A DNA stretch of 46,237 nucleotides from Aporhodopirellula aestuarii (GTDB lineage Bacteria; Planctomycetota; Planctomycetia; Pirellulales; Pirellulaceae), in NCBI RefSeq assembly GCF_023701485.1, contig NZ_JAMQBK010000066.1, positions 1 through 46,237 on the forward strand, read 5' to 3'. The position numbers were made by a program, and so were the translations under genes. Shown piece by piece: positions 8,048-16,666 of the stretch; positions within the stretch are counted from its first letter, which is position 1; every line of letters begins with the position of its first letter. The notes under the pieces were generated by a model. The model was not told the DNA's origin, did not search any database, and saw only the letters and a list, made by a program, of their open reading frames with translations.

Positions 8048-11000
8048 ATGCGGCCACGGCCGAAGCTCGCCCTCGTGCTAGCCCTGGCAGCGTTGCTCGG
8101 GGCTGTGTCGAACTCCCGCTCATCGCTCGTCGCCGAACAAGCGACAGCTTACGCGAGAGCGACCGAAGGCACCACCGAGGCAGCGGCTGGCATCGAGGCC
8201 GGTCATCCGGTCAATTCGACTCTTCCCGACGCGGGTGGCGTGATCGAACACATCGGCCCAGCAGGTCTAAAAACGTATCGCTGGGATTTTTCGCGTTCGG
8301 GGGACGTCGACTTCGACCGCTGGCCGGACCTGTTCACCCGGCATGTCGAAACCGGTTACCCGGAATACGTACGGATTCTCATCTCCGCGCGTGACGAAGA
8401 GCTGGAATCGAACGTGCTCGCCCTCGACACGGCGATTTTGTTGAAATGGCCACAGGTTCGCCGTGCGTTGAGGTGGTTGCCGGGTGCCGAAAAGCTGCCG
8501 CCGCTGCCCCCATCGCTCAACGATCTTTTGGTCGATCGCTGCGTCACGGTGAAGCTCGATGGCGGCCAAGCGCGGATCACGTCGCCGAGTCTCCCGACCA
8601 GTCGTCGATTCCAATACCGGTTTAGCGTCGATGTATTCACCCAGAATTTGACACATGATTCGGTCTACGCGCAGGTGATTTTCTACGACGAAGAGGACAA
8701 TGAGCTGCAGCGGAACTCGACGCCGGCGGTGACACGAACACCACGCTGGCGATCGCTGGTCATCGAATCCCTGATGCCACCCCGCGGCGCCCGCAAAATG
8801 CGTGTGACGTTGAACGTGATGGGCGGCGAAGATGGGCTACAAGACATCCGCGGAGTTGTGTCGTTCGACAACATCACGTTTCGACAATTCCCGCAAATGA
8901 AGATCACGACGGATCATCCGTTTGGCGTCTACCGGCGCGGTGAGTCTATCACGGCGACAACTCAATTGATGGGATTGCCGAGCGAGCCGACTCGGGTTCG
9001 ATTGAGACTGCTCGACCACAATGAAAACGAATTGCAAAGTGCGAGCAAAGAGCTCACCATCCAGGACATCAATTCACCTGCGCCGGAGAACACCGCCGCA
9101 CCGGTCGCCCCAGGTGAGATTGTCTTTTCTACCAACAGTGGAGCGAGCGGGGCAGACCGCGATTCGTTGTGGTTCGATTGGGCCCTTGGTGCTCTGCCAC
9201 CGGGATATTACATCGTCGATGCGGCCATGGAAAATGAACGCGGGGCGTCGCTATCGAATCGGTCCACGTTTGTGGTCGTGGACCGATTAACCGATGATCC
9301 ACGTGAATGGTCGCCCCCTTCAACGTCGGATGCACCCGGCAACGACGCGGCAAACGGGTTTTCCGCGTTCACGAGCGCCGAGTCGGAATTGGAGTCGCTC
9401 CCGTTCGGATGGACGATGCCGCCTGAGTTGGTCGAACGATATCGAACCAAGGATGTGTCCGGCAAAGTCATCTCGCAATGGCTTCGAAACGTGGGTGTCG
9501 GATGGGCAAAACTCCCAGTCTGGTTCGCACCTGACGACACGTTGTCAGCGGACACGGCGGCGACCCTCGCCTCACGGCTCCGAGACGTTGGCATTCAGCC
9601 GGTCGGATTGTTAGACCAGCCCAAGGACGAATTCCAGAAAGAGTATCGCCTCCGCGAACGTAGCGACCAGCGCGCGGCGACCTTTTTGAACGATCCCGTG
9701 GTTTGGCGTCCGCAACTCGACACGATCATGAATCGGATGACATTCCGGATCCGAATGTGGCAGATCGGCGACGACACGGACTTCAGTTTCCAAGAACTTC
9801 CCGACCTTGCGGACAAAATCTCCATCCTCGCGGAAGGTTTGCAAGGCTTCGGCCAGCCCCTCGAGATCGTCGTCCCTTGGACTTGGCTCGATCAATCGCC
9901 CAACATCAGCGGTGATTCATGGAAGGGCGTCATCCGGCACACGGGGCAACCGCTCACGGCCACCGAGTTGGACACGATGCTCGACATGGAGGAGGCGCGG
10001 GCAGGAGAGACACGCTATCCGCCCATGCCGTCGGCACCGTTGTCATTCACATCCGCTCCCTCGACACGCTCATCGTCTGCAGTTCTTCCAACACCAAACA
10101 GAGGTGGACGTCAGGGTGACACCTGGATCACGATCGATCCGCTGCCGGCAAAGCGATACGACCGCGACACCCGCATCGCGGATCTCGTTCTGCGGATGGC
10201 CACGGTGCGTGGACACAAGGTCGAAGCTGCCTTTGTACGCCGTCCGTTCGCCCCCGAATCGACCTTGGTTAAGTCCGACTGGCATCCCGATGATCTGCTC
10301 TTACCGTGGAGAACGACCAGCCTATTGCTGGGGCGGGCCCGGAACATCGGCTCGCTTCGCATGCGGGGCGGTTCGAATAACATCGTTTTCCGGAGCAGCC
10401 ACTCATCGGTTATTCTGATTTGGGGGGACACGCCTCGAACGGAACGGCTGTTCCTTGGCGATAACGTCTATCAAGTTGACGTATGGGGCCGGCGCAGCGA
10501 ACTGGACACCGAATTAGTCGACGGACAACTGATCCATCGGGTAGAAGTCGATCGCGTGCCCAAATTTTTGGTCGGCATCGATCCCGCACTAGCAGAGTTT
10601 CGGATGTCGGTGGACATCGACGAACGAAGGATCGACGCGTTACTCGGACGCGAACAATCGATCAGCATTCGCTACAAAAACCCAATCGGTCAATCGCTCG
10701 TCGGAAGCATTGCACTCGAACCGCCACCGGCGTGGTCGATTTCGCCGGTCGAACAAGAGTGGGACTTAAACTCGTTCGAAAAGGGACAGAGCAACTTTAC
10801 CGTCGTCTTAGGCAACAATGCGACAATCGGTCGATTCGAATTGCCGATCGCAATCCAGTTCGCGACTTCGCCACCGACAAAAATACGCGTGTATCGACAG
10901 ATTGAGGTCGGCCCGGAGGGGTTTGATCTCGTCGTGACATCTCGATTGATGGGCGATCGGTTAAGGGTCAAGATTGAAATGACCAACCAAACGCGCCGAA

Positions 11001-11203
11001 CAGCTAATTTTGATTGCCTGCTGTTCGCGGGCAGCACTCGGCAGTATGAACGTCGCGTACTCGCAATTGGTCCGGGCGAAACCTCCGAACGAAATATTGA
11101 TTGGCCGAATGGTCAGAACTTGGTCGGCCAGCAGATGCTACTCAGAGCAATCGAACAAGAAGGCAACCGGGTGATCAACCACACGTTCACAGTTGTGCCG
11201 TAG
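8048..11203 (+). CDS. Large exported protein with beta-sandwich and glycosidase-like barrel regions
   Basis: 1051 residues from the ATG at 8048, chosen because it gives a clean signal peptide (RPRPK then LALVLALAALLGAV). Other in-frame starts are ATG 7970 and TTG 7928. After the signal, residues about 100-280 look like a carbohydrate-binding or jelly-roll domain (RFQYRFSVDVFTQNL, VVSFDNITFRQFP). Next come Ig-like strands (PFGVYRRGESITATTQL). A barrel-like region follows, beginning VISQWLRNVGVGWAKLPVWF and running through RIRMWQIGDDTDFSF to LEIVVPWTWLD, which resembles glycoside hydrolase barrels but lacks a certain Glu pair. The C-terminus has two further beta domains (SIALEPPPAWSISP). Probably periplasmic or surface. 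No precise family recognised. Confidence 0.75.
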   Translation: MRPRPKLALVLALAALLGAVSNSRSSLVAEQATAYARATEGTTEAAAGIEAGHPVNSTLPDAGGVIEHIGPAGLKTYRWDFSRSGDVDFDRWPDLFTRHVETGYPEYVRILISARDEELESNVLALDTAILLKWPQVRRALRWLPGAEKLPPLPPSLNDLLVDRCVTVKLDGGQARITSPSLPTSRRFQYRFSVDVFTQNLTHDSVYAQVIFYDEEDNELQRNSTPAVTRTPRWRSLVIESLMPPRGARKMRVTLNVMGGEDGLQDIRGVVSFDNITFRQFPQMKITTDHPFGVYRRGESITATTQLMGLPSEPTRVRLRLLDHNENELQSASKELTIQDINSPAPENTAAPVAPGEIVFSTNSGASGADRDSLWFDWALGALPPGYYIVDAAMENERGASLSNRSTFVVVDRLTDDPREWSPPSTSDAPGNDAANGFSAFTSAESELESLPFGWTMPPELVERYRTKDVSGKVISQWLRNVGVGWAKLPVWFAPDDTLSADTAATLASRLRDVGIQPVGLLDQPKDEFQKEYRLRERSDQRAATFLNDPVVWRPQLDTIMNRMTFRIRMWQIGDDTDFSFQELPDLADKISILAEGLQGFGQPLEIVVPWTWLDQSPNISGDSWKGVIRHTGQPLTATELDTMLDMEEARAGETRYPPMPSAPLSFTSAPSTRSSSAVLPTPNRGGRQGDTWITIDPLPAKRYDRDTRIADLVLRMATVRGHKVEAAFVRRPFAPESTLVKSDWHPDDLLLPWRTTSLLLGRARNIGSLRMRGGSNNIVFRSSHSSVILIWGDTPRTERLFLGDNVYQVDVWGRRSELDTELVDGQLIHRVEVDRVPKFLVGIDPALAEFRMSVDIDERRIDALLGREQSISIRYKNPIGQSLVGSIALEPPPAWSISPVEQEWDLNSFEKGQSNFTVVLGNNATIGRFELPIAIQFATSPPTKIRVYRQIEVGPEGFDLVVTSRLMGDRLRVKIEMTNQTRRTANFDCLLFAGSTRQYERRVLAIGPGETSERNIDWPNGQNLVGQQMLLRAIEQEGNRVINHTFTVVP

Positions 11204-11237
11204 CGCTGAAGTGCCACGCTACCGTTTGTGGTTCGTT

Positions 11238-11771
11238 CTACTCATCCCTGTCGGTGAGGTCCGCCGCTGCTTCGATCGCTTCGGTAAGCAGGCCCCGTGA
11301 GTTTCGCACTTCCTCAGTCGAGAGGGCAGTAGCGTGGAACGCAGCCAATTCTTGAGCGTGGTCGGAGAGACAATACCGCAGGAAGTCACGAACACTTTCA
11401 CGGCGGAGCGAGTTCTTATTAACGAATAGTCGCAATGTCTCGGTCCCCTCTCTCTGATGCGCGACGATCAGTTCGATCCATCGAAGGTTTTGCTGTTCGC
11501 AGATCCGACGCTCATTGTCTTTCATCCCCCGCGCCGCCTTGTTGATGTCGACGAGGGTTTGCGAGAAACCCTTGAATCCGCCGCCCGTCCCAGCTTCTCG
11601 GTTGGTAATCGTCAGCTGAAAATTCGTATCCTTCGCGGCTTCGACCCAAGCTTTCGTGAGCTCGCTCAGATGCGACGTCCCGTCCACACGCACGGGACCC
11701 TCGGCGTGTGCGGCGGATGCCGTGATTGCGACGATGCTGGCTAAGATCAGCGTGATTGCACCATGAGTCAT
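11238..11771 (-). CDS. PstS-like phosphate-binding protein, internally shortened
   Basis: 177 residues. ATG start with GAGGA six bases upstream. Signal peptide residues 1-23 (AITLILASIVAITASAAHA). The first part matches PstS: VRVDGTSHLSELTKAW (27-42, the phosphate-binding loop start), AGTGGGFKGF (60-69), VDINKAARGMKDNE (74-87), LRWIELIVAHQREG (96-109). Normal PstS continues through a second lobe of about 120-150 residues. Here the chain passes directly into a typical C-terminal PstS segment, TLRLFVNKNSLRRESVRDFLRYCLS. The gene is open and in frame, so this looks like an internal in-frame loss or a real short family. No pst transporter genes are nearby. Phosphate binding is doubtful. Confidence 0.75.
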   Translation of the reverse strand: MTHGAITLILASIVAITASAAHAEGPVRVDGTSHLSELTKAWVEAAKDTNFQLTITNREAGTGGGFKGFSQTLVDINKAARGMKDNERRICEQQNLRWIELIVAHQREGTETLRLFVNKNSLRRESVRDFLRYCLSDHAQELAAFHATALSTEEVRNSRGLLTEAIEAAADLTDRDE

Positions 11772-11894
11772 TACGTTTCCTCGGTCTTGTCGAGCTGAAT
11801 AGCGTCACTTTCTGGCGGACGTATTGGAGTTTTCGCCTCGCACGTAGCTGAGCTTCTCTGAGGCTCCGGAAGCGGGTAACGCCTGGTATTCTCG

Positions 11895-11907
11895 GTCTCA
11901 GAGAGAC
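11895..11907. repeat. GTCTC-AGA-GAGAC palindrome
   Basis: Perfect 5-bp arms, 3-base loop. A related imperfect copy, GAGCTTC-TCT-GAGGCTC, is at 11850-11866. Same core as the hairpins at 2301 and 2343. Confidence 0.55.
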
Positions 11908-11937
11908 GTTGATTGAATTACTGCGGGATTCCAAATG

Positions 11938-11997
11938 TAGCGGAACGGCGCGAACCGTCTGATAACTCGGGACCGGACGGCTCGTGCCGTTCCGCCA
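11938..11997. repeat. Inverted pair of the GGAACGGC dispersed repeat
   Basis: The minus-oriented unit TAGCGGAACGGCGCGAACC begins at 11938; the plus-oriented unit GGACGGCTCGTGCCGTTCC covers 11976-11994 within 11971-11997. The two face each other and can form one long stem. Other copies are at 18317, 18444 and 46046. Confidence 0.7.
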
Positions 11998-12429
11998 AAA
12001 AGAGCACTAAAACAATCGACGTCCCGGGGGACCGAGCTACCTGAATAGTCGAGCGACGTCAGAAGTTGCGCTGTCCCGCGAGAATATGTCATTGAAAGCC
12101 GATGGGGTTGGTGAGCAGTTTAAAAGGTTCGTACGGTCGCTGCCCGATCGCAAATGACAGTGGTGTCAGCTTGAAGGTGACGTCTGCCGTCGAAGCGTTG
12201 ATTCGCCGCCTGAGCGGCGTCCCCGCCCGATGAAACAGGTATCAGGCGTCGCCTTGGGCTTTTCGCCGCACAAATGGGCTTCTGACTCACTTTGGCCAAC
12301 AAATGGATTAAATTGTTGGTTCGACGCGTTCAGCCGAATTGCTTTTGCCTGCTGATTTCGCCTCCCCGCCACCGAACCGAATGCGTGTCGATGTATCACG
12401 CTCATTATTTTCCCCACGGAACCAGCCCC

Positions 12430-13410
12430 ATGAACCGAATCATCTTTGTCGTTGCAGCAGCGATTTTTTCGATCGCCCCTGCTATTTTCTCGAATCAAGC
12501 AACATCCGCTGATGAGAAATTGAAGGTATTGATCATCGATGGCCAAAACAACCATGCCGCATGGCCCAAAACCACGGCGATGATGAAGAAGTACATGGAG
12601 GATTCTGGACGTTTCACCGTCGATGTCGCCCGCACGAAGTACACGTGGAAAGGCGGCGACTTGCTCAAACAGTTCCCGCTTGACGCTGGCAAGACGTACG
12701 AAGACTTGTCAAAACCAAAAAGCGATCCCGATTTCAAACCAAACTTTTCTGCCTACGATGTCGTGCTGAGTAATTTCGGATGGAAAGCCGCACCGTGGCC
12801 GGAAGAGACCCAGAAGGCGTTGGAGTCTTACGTATCCAACGGAGGCGGAATGGTAATCATCCACGCGGCCGACAATTCATTCGGTGGCTGGACCGAGTTC
12901 AATCAGATGATCGGCCTCGGCGGATGGGACGGACGCAACGAAAAGTCGGGGCCATACGTGTATTACGATGACTCCGACAAACTCGTCCGTGATACGTCCC
13001 CGGGCAGCGGTGGCGACCACGGCCCCGCTCACGAATATCAGATCGTCGTGCGTGTACCGGATCACCCGATCACAAAGGGAATGCCTCGTGCCTGGATGCA
13101 TGTCAAAGACGAACTGTATCAGAAACTTCGTGGTCCGGCGGAGAATATGACCGTTCTGGCGACCGCTTACGCTGACCCGAAATACAAAGGCACCGGTCGT
13201 CACGAACCGACGACCATGACCATCGAATATGGCAAAGGAAGGATTTTCCACACGCCGCTAGGACACGACGACAAAACGATGGAATGCGTCGGTTTTCATA
13301 CCCTATTGCTCCGCGGGACCGAATGGGCAGCGTCGGGTGAAGTGACCCTTACCGATATCCCCGAAGACTTCCCGAAGGCGTTTGAGTCCAGCAAACGCGA
13401 CTACCAATAG
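12430..13410 (+). CDS. Exported ThuA domain protein
   Basis: 326 residues from the ATG at 12430, chosen because a signal peptide (NRIIFVVAAAIFSIAPAIFS, cleavage after about residue 26) follows directly. An upstream in-frame start would bury it. The mature protein is one ThuA domain (class I glutamine amidotransferase-like fold): KVLIIDGQNNHAAWPKTT (32-49), DVVLSNFGW, NGGGMVIIHAADNSFGGW, HEYQIVVRVPDHPITKGMP, and a closing segment GKGRIFHTPLGHDDKTMECVGF. ThuA-like proteins are common in planctomycetes and are linked to sugar use, but their reaction is not settled. Located outside the cytoplasm. It stands alone between intergenic regions. Confidence 0.88.
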   Translation: MNRIIFVVAAAIFSIAPAIFSNQATSADEKLKVLIIDGQNNHAAWPKTTAMMKKYMEDSGRFTVDVARTKYTWKGGDLLKQFPLDAGKTYEDLSKPKSDPDFKPNFSAYDVVLSNFGWKAAPWPEETQKALESYVSNGGGMVIIHAADNSFGGWTEFNQMIGLGGWDGRNEKSGPYVYYDDSDKLVRDTSPGSGGDHGPAHEYQIVVRVPDHPITKGMPRAWMHVKDELYQKLRGPAENMTVLATAYADPKYKGTGRHEPTTMTIEYGKGRIFHTPLGHDDKTMECVGFHTLLLRGTEWAASGEVTLTDIPEDFPKAFESSKRDYQ

Positions 13411-13606
13411 TCAGCCGACAAACTTGCATTTCCAACGCTGTCGCCGCGTGCTGGTGCGTGGGGCAGCGTTTAAGTAGTGCCGTGATCGTACCGCTAGCAG
13501 TGGGAGAGTCAGCACGCGGGGCTTGTGATAACATGCCGCGACAACGTGCATTTCTCTCGATGGCAAACTTGCCGCCGACTGGTTGGATACGAAAACAGAT
13601 TGACAC

Positions 13607-13996
13607 ATGCGTTTCGCAGATTTTCTCGCTCCCTTCTCGGAACACCCGGTGCTTCGGCAACGGTTGCTGCATGTGCTGGATCGATTACCAGCCGAGGTGC
13701 AAGAGGATTTCCTAGACGATCCGCGTTTCCGGATCACGATCGACAATTATCAACCCGGTGTCGGATGGTCATTCCTGATGCCGGCCCCGGGGCTCAACGG
13801 AAACGGCAGTCGCTGTGTGGTGCTGCGTCTGAAATTGAGCAATGCTTCTGAACCCTTCGCATGGTACGTGATCGCTCACGAGTTCGCCCACGCGTATTTG
13901 AGGAACGGAGGCTGGGGCGAAATCACCGACATCGAAGAAGCCGCCGACGCGATGGCAGCTTCCTGGGGATTTGCCCGTCCCGAACGATTTGGTTGA
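13607..13996 (+). CDS. Small HExxH metallopeptidase-like protein
   Basis: 129 residues, no signal peptide. The segment FAWYVIAHEFAHAYLRNGGW carries HEFAH (91-95), the zinc-binding HExxH of gluzincin/ImmA-like peptidases. EEAADAMAASWGF (about 110-122) supplies a plausible third ligand (Glu110/Glu111 or Asp114), at the distance seen in small peptidases of the IrrE/ImmA or SprT-like kind. The N-terminal half (LPAEVQEDFLDDPRFRITIDNY) is not assigned. The stop is followed by 233 bases without a gene. The frame is convincing; peptidase activity is inferred from the motif. Confidence 0.68.
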   Translation: MRFADFLAPFSEHPVLRQRLLHVLDRLPAEVQEDFLDDPRFRITIDNYQPGVGWSFLMPAPGLNGNGSRCVVLRLKLSNASEPFAWYVIAHEFAHAYLRNGGWGEITDIEEAADAMAASWGFARPERFG

Positions 13997-14229
13997 GACG
14001 CTCGAACTAAGCGAGGCATGCGAACGATGTTTCGCCGCACGCAAACCACATCTTGCTGTCGATCCGCGGCGACGGTTTGCAAAAACGCATGTCGGATGAC
14101 CTGACGCCCATGATCGAAAAAGTGATGGCATCGAAGTCAGGCAACACAACCGAAATCGGAACTCAATCGAGCGATCTATCGGCGGCGCGGCAACATCCCA
14201 AGACATGAGTCGTTCAAGTTTCGCGGCGT

Positions 14230-15078
14230 TTACACGAGAGCCCGTTCAAATAACGCCAGCATTCTCGCCCAGGCCTTTTCGGCTTGCTCGTAATTGTGAA
14301 CCCTTGTGTCGGGCGGGCACCAACCGTGTCCGGCCGGGTAGACTTCGACCTCGGCCTTCAGCCCCGCCTCAGCAAATTTGTCTTTCAGAATTTGTTTCGA
14401 TTCCGGGTCACGCTCGTCATCATTTTCCGCGATGGCAACCAGGAATTGCGCTTTCATTTGCGGGATCAGCAAATGTGGGCTGTCCGGTTGATCCGTGACC
14501 AACCCGCCCCCGTGGAACGTCGCCGCAGCACCGACACGCTCGGGAACCGCAGCCGCGGTTCGCATGACGATCGGGCCACCCATGCAATATCCGGTTGTCC
14601 CCATTTTCTTGCTCTTGTCCACTTGGGGCTGAGCGTCAAGCCACGCCGTGAACGCTTTGGCGTCCGTCGAATGTGTGGTGGCGTTGAGGGAGCGCGCGAG
14701 CGGGATCACGTCTGGAATTGGAGTGTTCGCGCCGTTCGCGGCTGTGGGTGCCGATTGGGTCCGATAGAACGGGTTCACCACCAGAACGCTGTAGCCTGAC
14801 TCGGCAAGCCTTTGGCCCATCTGGCGAAAGGCCGGTCGCAATCCAAAGATATCCGGCCACACCAAGACAGCCGCGTGCGAACCATTCGTCGGTGCCACGA
14901 AATACGCGTCGCATCTACCGTCGGGCGTCGTGATGCTCACATCACTCGCGCTCACCTCGGCAGCGTTCGCTGCCCGCGGCAGCATCATGGCGGCTCCAAT
15001 CCCAGCCGCGGCCAACGCGCCCAGATCACGACGCGAATACTTCTTCAGGTCTTCCTCAAAATGATCTTGATCGCACAT
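14230..15078 (-). CDS. Dienelactone hydrolase family protein with Tat signal
   Basis: 282 residues from the ATG complementary to 15076-15078, with GAGAGG six bases upstream; a TTG one codon earlier is also open. N-terminus: a twin-arginine motif SRRDL (15-19) followed by a hydrophobic stretch GALAAAGIGAAMMLP and cleavage near AANA, so it is exported folded. Alpha/beta hydrolase fold of the dienelactone hydrolase family: catalytic Cys165 in GYCMGG, His251 in PAGHGW, and an Asp in AENDDERD. The usual QEIFG loop reads PDIFG here. Family members open cyclic lactones or act as broad esterases; the substrate is unknown here. Stands alone. Confidence 0.85.
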   Translation of the reverse strand: MCDQDHFEEDLKKYSRRDLGALAAAGIGAAMMLPRAANAAEVSASDVSITTPDGRCDAYFVAPTNGSHAAVLVWPDIFGLRPAFRQMGQRLAESGYSVLVVNPFYRTQSAPTAANGANTPIPDVIPLARSLNATTHSTDAKAFTAWLDAQPQVDKSKKMGTTGYCMGGPIVMRTAAAVPERVGAAATFHGGGLVTDQPDSPHLLIPQMKAQFLVAIAENDDERDPESKQILKDKFAEAGLKAEVEVYPAGHGWCPPDTRVHNYEQAEKAWARMLALFERALV

Positions 15079-15753
15079 CAACAGCCTCTCTGGGGATCTA
15101 GGTAGAAACGTGATTCACCGTACAAGTAACTCGCAACCGAAGCACGAATGCGATACGGCTCCCACTCGGGATGGTCATGAAAGAACGGAGCTCAAAACAC
15201 CCGTTCTAACATCGCCGCATTATCGCATGTTGTAAACTCGACATCTATCAATCGGATCCCCACGAGTGGTTCGGCCACGGGATCGGACTGTTCATCCGTT
15301 GCCCCTTCTGGCGACACAAACGAAGGTGTCGCCGGCTCGTCATCTAGCAATGCCCGCGATTGCCGAAGGTCACGTGTGGGAGCGCAGGAGTCGAAGCGTT
15401 TCGCGGACTCTGTGCTGCTTCGAGGAAATTAGCAACACGTTCTACTGTGAACTCGACACCGGCGGTAACGTGACGGTTGGTCGATCGAGTCTCAACTCCG
15501 CGAGATCTGTTCTCGCCAATACGCTGTACGCCGGTAATCCGTAGTGACAGGAAGAGGAAAATCGGCGGAGCAAAAAATCCCCCCTCGCTCGGCTTGCAGA
15601 TTTGTTGTGCTTTTTGCTGACGGTCGCCTACCATGAGTTGCCGACCGACTATCCTGTTCCAGGTCTTCGTCATCTCCGATAGTCTGTTCGTGCAATGTCA
15701 CGCATCCAGTATCCAGCGACACTACATCGGGGTGTTGCCAACCGAGATCTCCC
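15079..15753. other. 675-base intergenic region
   Basis: No convincing gene on either strand; a 92-codon plus-strand frame at 15266-15544 has an unnatural composition. The region separates the divergent dienelactone hydrolase and NmrA-type genes and should hold both promoters. Confidence 0.4.
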
Positions 15754-16611
15754 ATGAATCGCAAACTGGTAGCCATTACTGGCGCAACCGGATCGCTCGG
15801 CGCCGAGGTCGCCCGCGACGTGGCGGCAGCCGAAATTCCTGTACGCTTAATCGTTCGCGATGCCACTCGTGCTTCACACTTTCCTGGCGCCGATGTTCGC
15901 GAAGCCGTCTATCAGGATACCGACGCATTTACCCAAGCGGTTGAGGACGTCGACACAGTTTTTCTCGTTTCTCTACCCGAGTCGGACCAACGGCGAAATT
16001 ATCATCGATCTGCAGTGGAGGCGTGCCGACGAGCGGGTGTTAATCGGATTGTTTACACCTCGTTAATTAATGCCTCCCGCGATGCGACGTTTACGTTGGC
16101 CCGTGACCATTACGACACCGAGTTGGCAATTGAAGAGGCCGGGATCCCGTTCATTTCGCTCCGGGATAACTTTTACACCGACATGCTTCCATTGATGGTT
16201 ACCGATGGCGTGATCCGCGGCCCTGGGGGGAGCGGCAAGTTTGCTCCTGTCGCGAGAACGGACGTCGCTGCCGTGGCGACCTCGGTGATCCAAAATGAGA
16301 TCGGCACGACCGAGCGTCTCGACGTGACCGGTCCCGAACTGATCGACCTTCATGACGCCGCACGGCTGTTGTCGGACATCACTGGCGAACCGGTGAGATA
16401 CGAAGAGGAAACGATCGAAGAAGCCTACCGATCACGAGCGAAATTCCACGCCACCAAAGTCGAACTCGATGGATGGATCAGCAGCTACAAGTCGATCGCC
16501 GAAGGTGAAATGTCAATCGTCAGTGACACGGTGCAACGACTAACGGGACGTCCGGCACTCACCCCGCGAGAGTATCTCGAGCAGCTCCTCACCGAGAATG
16601 CCTCCGCATAA
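15754..16611 (+). CDS. NmrA-like NAD(P)-binding oxidoreductase
   Basis: 285 residues. Atypical short-chain dehydrogenase of the NmrA/QorB kind: GATGSLG dinucleotide-binding loop (10-16), RLIVRDATRA at the end of strand 2, VDTVFLVSLPE strand 4, and VNRIVYTSLINAS (about 96-108) where SDRs carry the catalytic Ser. The Tyr-x-x-x-Lys pair is absent, as is usual in this subgroup. HYDTELAIEEAGIPFISLRDNFYTDML matches the QorB-type segment that shapes the substrate pocket. Probable cytoplasmic NAD(P)H quinone or azo reductase, or a redox sensor. It is convergent with the DUF1570 gene, 55 bases apart. Confidence 0.82.
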   Translation: MNRKLVAITGATGSLGAEVARDVAAAEIPVRLIVRDATRASHFPGADVREAVYQDTDAFTQAVEDVDTVFLVSLPESDQRRNYHRSAVEACRRAGVNRIVYTSLINASRDATFTLARDHYDTELAIEEAGIPFISLRDNFYTDMLPLMVTDGVIRGPGGSGKFAPVARTDVAAVATSVIQNEIGTTERLDVTGPELIDLHDAARLLSDITGEPVRYEEETIEEAYRSRAKFHATKVELDGWISSYKSIAEGEMSIVSDTVQRLTGRPALTPREYLEQLLTENASA

Positions 16612-16666
16612 ACTCGACCTTGGGCGGCGTGAGAATTGCATCTTTCAGGCAACGAAATGACGCGCG

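Larger units (their letters stand above)
11772..12429. other. 658-base intergenic region with dispersed repeats
   Basis: Holds two GTCTC/GAG-type palindromes (11850-11866 and 11895-11907), an inverted pair of the GGAACGGC repeat (11938-11997) and, just before the ThuA gene, a 7-bp inverted repeat CCAACAA/TTGTTGG (12296-12302 and 12313-12319). No convincing gene. Promoters of the PstS-like gene and the ThuA gene must both lie here. Confidence 0.5.

Noticed and set aside
15266..15544. 92-codon plus-strand frame in the intergenic region before the NmrA-like gene
   Set aside because: Ser/Arg-rich, no domain, no start signal; typical chance frame.
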